Source of the DNA: JACMJL01 sp963791805
Lineage (GTDB): Bacteria; Bacillota; Clostridia; Clostridiales; Clostridiaceae
Direction: 5' to 3'
DNA length: 64,000 bases
Assembly (NCBI GenBank): GCA_963791805.1
Contig: CAWBTU010000006.1
Location: 1,240,001 to 1,304,000, forward strand
The notes beneath the pieces were generated by a model. That model saw only the letters and a program-made list of their open reading frames with translations, was not told the DNA's origin and did no database searches. Shown in pieces: positions 58,805-64,000 of the stretch. Within the stretch, counting starts at the first letter, position 1. Each line of letters begins with the position of its first letter. Made by a program: the position numbers and the translations under genes.

Positions 58805-59368
58805 TTGTTTTCAAATAAAATAAATACTAAAAAAAGAGGAGATATACCGAAGTGGAAATGGTTTGTATTTATTGCATTTATGGCCATTTTAATTTGCTTA
58901 AGTTTTGAACTTCTTTCAGATCTGCTGCTAAGAAAAGTTGGGTTATTGGCAGCAGTTATTATATTAATATGCATAATACTTATTGGTGTATTATTTGATA
59001 TTATAGGAATAGCAGTAACGGCTGCTAGTGAGGTTCCTTTTCATTCAAAAGCATCAAAAAAGATACCAGGTGCGAAAACAGCTCTTAAATTAATAAAAAA
59101 TGCAGATAAGGTAGCTACAATTTGTAATGATGTAGTTGGAGATATTTGCGGGATAGTTAGTGGTTCAGTAGGCGCAATGCTAGTGACCAAAATTGTTTTA
59201 GTAAGTAAAGATACTAATTTGACCATGCTGACAGTTGGGATTGGAACTGTCATAGGTACCTTTACCATATTAGGTAAATCTTTTGGAAAAAGCTTGGCTA
59301 TGGAAAATAGTGAATATATTGTATTTAAAGTCGCAAAAATTTTATATTATTTAAAAAGGGAAAGATGA
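58805..59368 (+). CDS. oapA: OLE-associated membrane protein OapA
   Basis: A 187-residue protein. TTG 58805 follows GGAGGAG at 58792-58798; the longer open frame would run into the OLE RNA. Membrane segments lie near 19-37 (FVFIAFMAILICLSFELL), 43-65, 115-135 and 140-160. Between the second and third lies the conserved TAASEVPFHSKASKKIPGA and IKNADKVATICNDVVGDICG block, in parts, that marks OapA. The Asp/Asn/Cys-rich NADKVATICNDVVGD piece is strongly conserved in the family. OapA binds OLE RNA and brings it to the membrane. It overlaps dxs by ATGA. Confidence 0.92.
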   Translation: MFSNKINTKKRGDIPKWKWFVFIAFMAILICLSFELLSDLLLRKVGLLAAVIILICIILIGVLFDIIGIAVTAASEVPFHSKASKKIPGAKTALKLIKNADKVATICNDVVGDICGIVSGSVGAMLVTKIVLVSKDTNLTMLTVGIGTVIGTFTILGKSFGKSLAMENSEYIVFKVAKILYYLKRER

Positions 59369-61230
59369 ACATGGGAGAAATTCTTGATAAATATACGGAT
59401 ATAAGTGAAATTAAAGATATGGATATAAAAAAACTCTATTTGTTTTCTGAAGAATTAAGAGAGTTTTTAATTGATAAAGTTTCAAAATCTGGAGGGCATT
59501 TAGCATCAAATCTTGGTGTTGTTGAGCTTACCATAAGTCTTTATAACGTTTTTGATTTCAATAAAGATAAATTAATTTGGGATGTAGGTCATCAGTCTTA
59601 TGTACATAAGATTTTAACTGGACGACGTGATGAATTTGATACACTTAGGCAATTTGGAGGACTTAGCGGTTTTCCCAAAAAGGAAGAAAGTCCTTATGAT
59701 TTTTTTGAAACAGGACATAGTTCTACCTCTATTTCTGCAGCCCTAGGCATGGCAAGAGCTAGGGATTTAAAGGGAGAAAAATACGATGTTGTTGCAGTTA
59801 TTGGAGACGGTGCACTTACTGGTGGTATGGCACTTGAAGCCTTAAATGATGCAGGTGGATCTAAAACAAAAATAATAATTATTTTAAATGATAACCAAAT
59901 GTCAATTGGAAAAAATGTTGGAGGATTATCTTCGTACTTAGGTAAAATTAGGTTCGATCCCAAGTACAATAAAATAAAGGATAATGTAAAATCCCGATTA
60001 GATAGAACCTCTATAGGTAAGAGTTTTGCAAGAGCAATTAAAAAAATAAAAGGTAGTATTAAACAATTTGTAGTTCCAGGAATGCTTTTTGAAGAAATGG
60101 GAGTTAAATATATGGGGCCAATTGATGGTCACAATATAAAAGAAGTAAGTAAAGTATTGAAAATGGCACAAAATGCTGATACACCAGTTTTAATTCATAT
60201 TGTTACAACAAAAGGAAAAGGCTATGATCATGCTGAAAAGAATCCAGGCAAATTTCATAGCATGGGACCTTTTGATTGTGACAGTGGCGAAGCTACTTTC
60301 CCTTCTGGAATGACTTATTCAAGGGCTTTTGGAGAGGAATTGGTGAATCTTGCAAAAGAAGATGAAAGAATAGTAGCAATAACAGCAGCTATGAGAGATG
60401 GAACTGGACTTTTAGAATTCTCAAAGCAATTTAAAAATAGATTTTTTGATGTTGGAATTGCTGAGCAACATGCAGTTACTATGGCGGCAGGTATGGCTAG
60501 TAATGGTTTAAAACCGGTATTTGCTGTTTATTCAACCTTTCTTCAAAGAGCATATGATCAGGTAATACATGATGTTTGTATGCAAAAATTACCTGTGGTT
60601 TTTGCCATAGATAGAGCAGGTCTTGTGGGAGATGATGGTGAGACGCATCAAGGTATTTTTGATATATCCTTTCTATCACATATGCCTAATCTAATGATTA
60701 TGAGTCCTAAAAGTGTTGAAGAATTAAGATATATGTTAAAATTTGCTCTAAAACAAAATCAACCAATTGCAATTAGGTATCCAAGAGGTGGAGATAGTAT
60801 CTATAGGGGATTACCTCCAGTAAAAAAATTTATTCCGGGCAAATGGGAAACAATTTGTGAAGAAGGTAACATCGTAGTTTTTGCTGTAGGGAATATGTTG
60901 CAACAAACAATTCTAGTAAAAGAAAAATTAAATAAAATGGGAATTAAAATATCAATAGTAAATGCTTGTTTTATTAAACCAATTGATATACAGTTGATAA
61001 ATCATTTTATTTCAAAGAACTTTAAAGTAGTTACTATAGAAGAAAATGTAATTAGTGGAGGATTAGGCTCTACTGTTTTAAAGCATATAAACTCAATGAA
61101 TAGTAGCATAACAGTTATGAATTTAGGATTTAAAGATGAGTTTGTAGAGCAAGGAAGAGTTGATATATTATATAAATTATGTGGTTTAGATGTAAGTGGT
61201 ATTACTAGTAGTATTTTGGATATAATTTAG
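59365..61230 (+). CDS. dxs: 1-deoxy-D-xylulose-5-phosphate synthase
   Basis: A 621-residue thiamine diphosphate enzyme. Motifs are GGHLASNLGVVELT, WDVGHQSYVHKILTGRRDEF in part, GHSSTSISAALGMA, the TPP motif GDGALTGGMALEALNDAG with the closing ILNDNQMSIGKNVGG, and the pyrimidine domain FDVGIAEQHAVTMAAGMA in part. It makes DXP from pyruvate and glyceraldehyde-3-phosphate, the first step of the MEP pathway. The ATG overlaps the oapA stop, so the OLE partner and isoprenoid synthesis are translationally linked. Confidence 0.97.
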   Translation: MNMGEILDKYTDISEIKDMDIKKLYLFSEELREFLIDKVSKSGGHLASNLGVVELTISLYNVFDFNKDKLIWDVGHQSYVHKILTGRRDEFDTLRQFGGLSGFPKKEESPYDFFETGHSSTSISAALGMARARDLKGEKYDVVAVIGDGALTGGMALEALNDAGGSKTKIIIILNDNQMSIGKNVGGLSSYLGKIRFDPKYNKIKDNVKSRLDRTSIGKSFARAIKKIKGSIKQFVVPGMLFEEMGVKYMGPIDGHNIKEVSKVLKMAQNADTPVLIHIVTTKGKGYDHAEKNPGKFHSMGPFDCDSGEATFPSGMTYSRAFGEELVNLAKEDERIVAITAAMRDGTGLLEFSKQFKNRFFDVGIAEQHAVTMAAGMASNGLKPVFAVYSTFLQRAYDQVIHDVCMQKLPVVFAIDRAGLVGDDGETHQGIFDISFLSHMPNLMIMSPKSVEELRYMLKFALKQNQPIAIRYPRGGDSIYRGLPPVKKFIPGKWETICEEGNIVVFAVGNMLQQTILVKEKLNKMGIKISIVNACFIKPIDIQLINHFISKNFKVVTIEENVISGGLGSTVLKHINSMNSSITVMNLGFKDEFVEQGRVDILYKLCGLDVSGITSSILDII

Positions 61231-61252
61231 AACAGGTTAAAGGAGAAATATA

Positions 61253-62062
61253 ATGGGAGAAGCTAAGGAGAGACTTGATGTTTTACTTGTGAAAAAAGGC
61301 ATTTTTCTTTCAAGGGAAAAAGCCAGAGCCAGCATTATGGCAGGCGAAATTTTCATTGATGGCAAAAGATATGATAAATGTGGTGAAAATGTAAAAGAAG
61401 AATCAAATATCGAGTTTAGGGGCACAGCACTTAAATATGTTAGCAGAGGCGGACTTAAGCTAGAAAAGGCAATTGATGAATTTGCTACTGATTTAAAAGA
61501 TAAAGTTTGTCTCGATATTGGTGCTTCAACTGGAGGATTTACTGACTGTATGCTACAAAATGGTGCTAAAAAAGTTTTTGCCATTGATGTAGGTTATGGA
61601 CAGTTTGCATGGAAGCTAAGAGTTGATGAAAGAGTTGTATGTATGGAAAGAACAAATATAAGATATGTAACTCCACAGAACTTATCACAATTGGGCAATT
61701 TTGCAAGTATTGATGTTTCATTTATTTCTTTAAAAACAGTTTTACCTGCAGTAATAGATTTGTTAGAAGAAGATGGGGAAATTGTTGCTTTAATAAAGCC
61801 TCAATTTGAAGCAGGACGAGATAAAGTAGGTAAAAAAGGAGTTGTAAGAGAAAAGTCAACTCACATTGAAGTAATAAAAGCAGTCACAAATTTTATTAAA
61901 GAAAAAGGTCTGAAAATATTAAATTTGAGTTTTTCTCCGATTAAAGGTCCAGAAGGTAATATTGAGTATTTGGTACATTTTACAAAAAATCCCTTACATG
62001 AAAGTGAATATTCAGATGAACTGATTAATCAAGTGGTTGAAAAAGCTCATGAAAAACTTTAG
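61253..62062 (+). CDS. TlyA family S4-domain rRNA 2'-O-methyltransferase
   Basis: A 269-residue protein. An N-terminal S4 domain (ERLDVLLVKKGIFLSREKARASIMAG in part) is followed by an FtsJ-like domain with LDIGASTGGFTDCMLQNG in part as SAM motif and DVSFISLKTVLPAV. Called hemolysin A in old annotations; known relatives methylate rRNA 2'-OH (capreomycin sensitivity). AAAGGAGAA precedes the ATG. Follows dxs as in Bacillus (yqxC). Confidence 0.94.
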   Translation: MGEAKERLDVLLVKKGIFLSREKARASIMAGEIFIDGKRYDKCGENVKEESNIEFRGTALKYVSRGGLKLEKAIDEFATDLKDKVCLDIGASTGGFTDCMLQNGAKKVFAIDVGYGQFAWKLRVDERVVCMERTNIRYVTPQNLSQLGNFASIDVSFISLKTVLPAVIDLLEEDGEIVALIKPQFEAGRDKVGKKGVVREKSTHIEVIKAVTNFIKEKGLKILNLSFSPIKGPEGNIEYLVHFTKNPLHESEYSDELINQVVEKAHEKL

Positions 62063-62074
62063 TGGGTGAAGAAA

Positions 62075-62920
62075 ATGAAAAACATAGGTATTAATATAAA
62101 TAATAGTAAGGATATTGACGGGAAAATATTGGATTCCATTTTAAAATTAATTTATAATGAAATTAACGATTGTAACATTAAGATTTTTAAGGAAATAAAG
62201 GATTTAGTAGATGCTTCTGTTGAAGATTTTGACATGTTAGTAGTTCTTGGTGGAGATGGTACAATTCTTGCAGCTGCGAGAGCACTAGGCAAGCATCAAA
62301 TTCCTATTTTAGGAGTTAATATTGGTAACTTAGGGTTTCTAACAGCAGTTGAAAGTGGTAGATTTAAGTCAGCCATTCAATCAATTCATTTAAATAAATA
62401 TTATATTGAAGAAAGATTGATGTTAGAATGTGATATTTTTAAAGAAGGAAAAACCTTGTTCTATAATTGTTTAAATGATATTGTTATTGCTAAAGGTACA
62501 TTATCAAGAATAATTGAATATGAAATATTTATTGATGGAAAAAAATATACTGATTTTGTAGCTGATGGTGTTATTATTTCTACTCCTACTGGTTCAACAG
62601 CTTATTCACTTTCAGCAGGAGGACCAATAATTTATCCGCAGTTAGAAGTTCTATCTCTATCACCTATATGCCCACACTCCTTTGGTATGAGAACAATAAT
62701 TCTTGATAGTAAAAGTGAGATAACAATAAAACTAATAAATGAGTGGGATAGTGCATTTCTAACAGTTGATGGGCAAGAATCAATTGAATTATTTGAAAAA
62801 AATAATATTTTAATAAAAGCTTATCCGTGGAAATGTAAGTTAATAAGATTAGAAGATTATGATTATTTTGATGTACTAAGAGAGAAAATTATTTGGAAAA
62901 CCAAAAAGGTTAGAAAGTGA
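62075..62920 (+). CDS. nadK: NAD kinase
   Basis: A 281-residue enzyme. ATG 62075 follows GTGGGTGAAG; the GTG at 62066 lies inside that site. It has the GGDGT motif (VVLGGDGTILAAA), GVNIGNLGFLT, the NE/D-type CLNDIVIAKG and the long TPTGSTAYSLSAGGPI block, all of the NAD kinase family. It makes NADP from NAD. It lies between tlyA and argR. Confidence 0.95.
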   Translation: MKNIGININNSKDIDGKILDSILKLIYNEINDCNIKIFKEIKDLVDASVEDFDMLVVLGGDGTILAAARALGKHQIPILGVNIGNLGFLTAVESGRFKSAIQSIHLNKYYIEERLMLECDIFKEGKTLFYNCLNDIVIAKGTLSRIIEYEIFIDGKKYTDFVADGVIISTPTGSTAYSLSAGGPIIYPQLEVLSLSPICPHSFGMRTIILDSKSEITIKLINEWDSAFLTVDGQESIELFEKNNILIKAYPWKCKLIRLEDYDYFDVLREKIIWKTKKVRK

Positions 62921-62926
62921 GGATTT

Positions 62927-63379
62927 ATGAAAGTTACACGTCAAGCGAAGATTTTAGAACTAATTAATTCTAAGGATCTAGATACTCAAGAGGAATTAGC
63001 AGAGGAATTAAAAAAGGATGGAATGGATGTTACTCAAGCTACAGTTTCAAGAGATATTAAAGAATTGAAACTAATTAAGGTTATGTCAAACAATGGTAAG
63101 TACAAATATTCTACTATTTCTCCAACCGAGAATTTCTTATCAAATAAATTAGTTAGTATTTTTACCCAAACGGTTTTACAAGTAGAAAATATTGATAATT
63201 TTATCGTTATTAAAACAATTTCTGGATCGGCATCAGCTGCAGCGGAAGCTATTGATTCACTTCATTTTCAAGGGATTGCTGGAACTATAGCTGGAGATAA
63301 TACAATTTTTATTTTGGTAAGAAATAAAGAAAACGCATCGGAGATTGTACAAAAAATTAATAAATTGCTAAATGAGTAA
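62927..63379 (+). CDS. argR: Arginine repressor ArgR/AhrC
   Basis: A 150-residue regulator. The N-terminal winged helix has TQEELAEELKKDG and QATVSRDIKELKLIKV, with the SRDIKEL recognition helix. The C-terminal hexamer and arginine-binding domain has GTIAGDNTIFILVR. In most members the arginine-contacting pair is Asp-Asp (GDDT); here the second is Asn (D124-N125), which may alter ligand response. GTGAGGA precedes the ATG. Standard neighbour of recN. Confidence 0.94.
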   Translation: MKVTRQAKILELINSKDLDTQEELAEELKKDGMDVTQATVSRDIKELKLIKVMSNNGKYKYSTISPTENFLSNKLVSIFTQTVLQVENIDNFIVIKTISGSASAAAEAIDSLHFQGIAGTIAGDNTIFILVRNKENASEIVQKINKLLNE

Positions 63380-63391
63380 AGGATGGTATCT

Positions 63392-64000
63392 ATGCTTCAA
63401 CAGTTAAATATAATCAATTTTGCACTTATTGAGAATTTAACTATTTCATTTAACAAAGGTTTAAATATACTTACTGGTGAAACTGGAGCAGGTAAGTCTA
63501 TTTTAATTGATGCAATTAATTATGTTTTAGGAGGTAAATTTAATAAAGAGCTTATTAGAACCGGCGAGGACAGAACCTATGTAGAAGCTGTTTTTTTAAT
63601 TGAAAATTCTAAAACAAAAGAAGTTTTAAAAACTTTTGAGATAGAATATGATGATATGGTTATAATAAGTAGAGAAACCTTCCAATCAGGAAGAAGCCTT
63701 GCAAAAGTAAATGGAAAGTCTTTAATTTTATCCCAAGTAAAACAAATCAGTGAAACTATTATTGATATCCATGGACAACACGAAAATCAAAACTTATTGG
63801 ATAGTAGCACCCACATTACATATCTTGATTATTTTGGCGATAAAAAGTACGGGAAGATTTTAGAAGAATATAAAAAAAGCTACAAAAAATTAAACGAGAT
63901 AAATTGTAAAATTGATGAAATTCAAGGTAAATTTGGAGAGAGAGAAAAACTAATTGATTTCTTGAAATATCAGTTAGAAGAAATAGCTAATTCCAAGTTA
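63392..64000 (+). CDS. recN: DNA repair protein RecN, 3' end beyond the window
   Basis: ATG 63392 follows AAAGGATGG. The visible 203 residues start MLQQLNIINFALIENLTISF, with Walker A LTGETGAGKSIL near residue 35 and the signature DIHGQHENQNLLD near 130. The coiled coil then begins and the frame is open to base 64000. RecN is an SMC-like ATPase acting in double-strand break repair and SOS response. No clear LexA site was seen before it. Confidence 0.95.
   Translation, partial: MLQQLNIINFALIENLTISFNKGLNILTGETGAGKSILIDAINYVLGGKFNKELIRTGEDRTYVEAVFLIENSKTKEVLKTFEIEYDDMVIISRETFQSGRSLAKVNGKSLILSQVKQISETIIDIHGQHENQNLLDSSTHITYLDYFGDKKYGKILEEYKKSYKKLNEINCKIDEIQGKFGEREKLIDFLKYQLEEIANSKL

Noticed and set aside
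1..64000. CRISPR arrays, tRNA and rRNA genes, prophage or transposase genes
   Set aside because: I looked for regular spacer-repeat arrays, conserved RNA sequences and typical protein motifs and saw none; a short undetected tRNA cannot be fully excluded by eye.

Overview
The window is AT-rich DNA from a motile, endospore-forming, Gram-positive anaerobe that fits Clostridium sensu stricto. The indicators are a complete spoIIIAA-AH operon, two FlgF/FlgG-type flagellar rod genes, a DAP-type murE, a NiFe-hydrogenase maturation set, a SigI/RsgI pair, a CBS/DRTGG-type inorganic pyrophosphatase and frequent TTG/GTG starts behind strong Shine-Dalgarno sites. Almost everything is chromosomal core. No prophage, transposase, CRISPR array, rRNA or tRNA was found.

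Layout. 1-1.8 kb: end of a flagellar rod gene pair and a small cysteine protein. 1.9-6.6 kb: CBS pyrophosphatase (minus), Ca-type P-ATPase, a small conserved protein. 7.1-10.4 kb: hypCDEAB. 10.5-12.8 kb: ychF, then a broken sigI and rsgI (minus). 13.3-23.5 kb: division and cell-wall cluster (mraZ, rsmH, ftsL-like, two tandem PASTA class B PBPs, murE, mraY, ftsW/spoVE), without murF, murD or murG. 23.6-26.5 kb: TetR regulator and the YhgE/Pip membrane protein it probably represses. 26.6-31.9 kb: ftsQ/divIB, DUF881-sbp-DUF881, yggS, sepF, ylmH, divIVA. 31.9-39.4 kb: a DHQ-synthase-like protein without its catalytic residues, mtnN, a DksA/TraR-type zinc protein, rluD-type synthase, a PyrR-type leader with pyrR-uraA, exonuclease III and a THUMP methyltransferase. 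39.4-41.1 kb: rqcH/NFACT (minus). 41.3-48.0 kb: a ten-gene type IV pilus/type II secretion-like operon. 48.2-53.9 kb: efp and spoIIIAA-AH. 54.0-64.0 kb: Asp23 protein, nusB, folD, xseA, xseB, ispA, OLE RNA, oapA, dxs, tlyA, nadK, argR and the start of recN.

The most distinctive element is a complete OLE RNA (about 590 nt), a large structured non-coding RNA, with the gene for its membrane partner OapA directly downstream, in the classical isoprenoid-gene setting (ispA-OLE-oapA-dxs). A second notable signal, which I do not recognise as described, is a 70-78 bp dispersed palindromic element present three times in intergenic DNA (before hypC, mraZ and murE). Its stems are kept by compensatory changes. 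A different 152-bp nested palindrome lies next to the first copy.

Four genes carry single-base indels against their expected frames: hypB (3' end), sigI (T7 tract), the first PBP (T5 tract) and ispA (two insertions). Either this is a draft sequence with indel errors or several genes are truly broken. The raw reads would decide. The spread of indels over unrelated core genes, including ispA, which a cell normally needs, makes sequencing error the simpler explanation.
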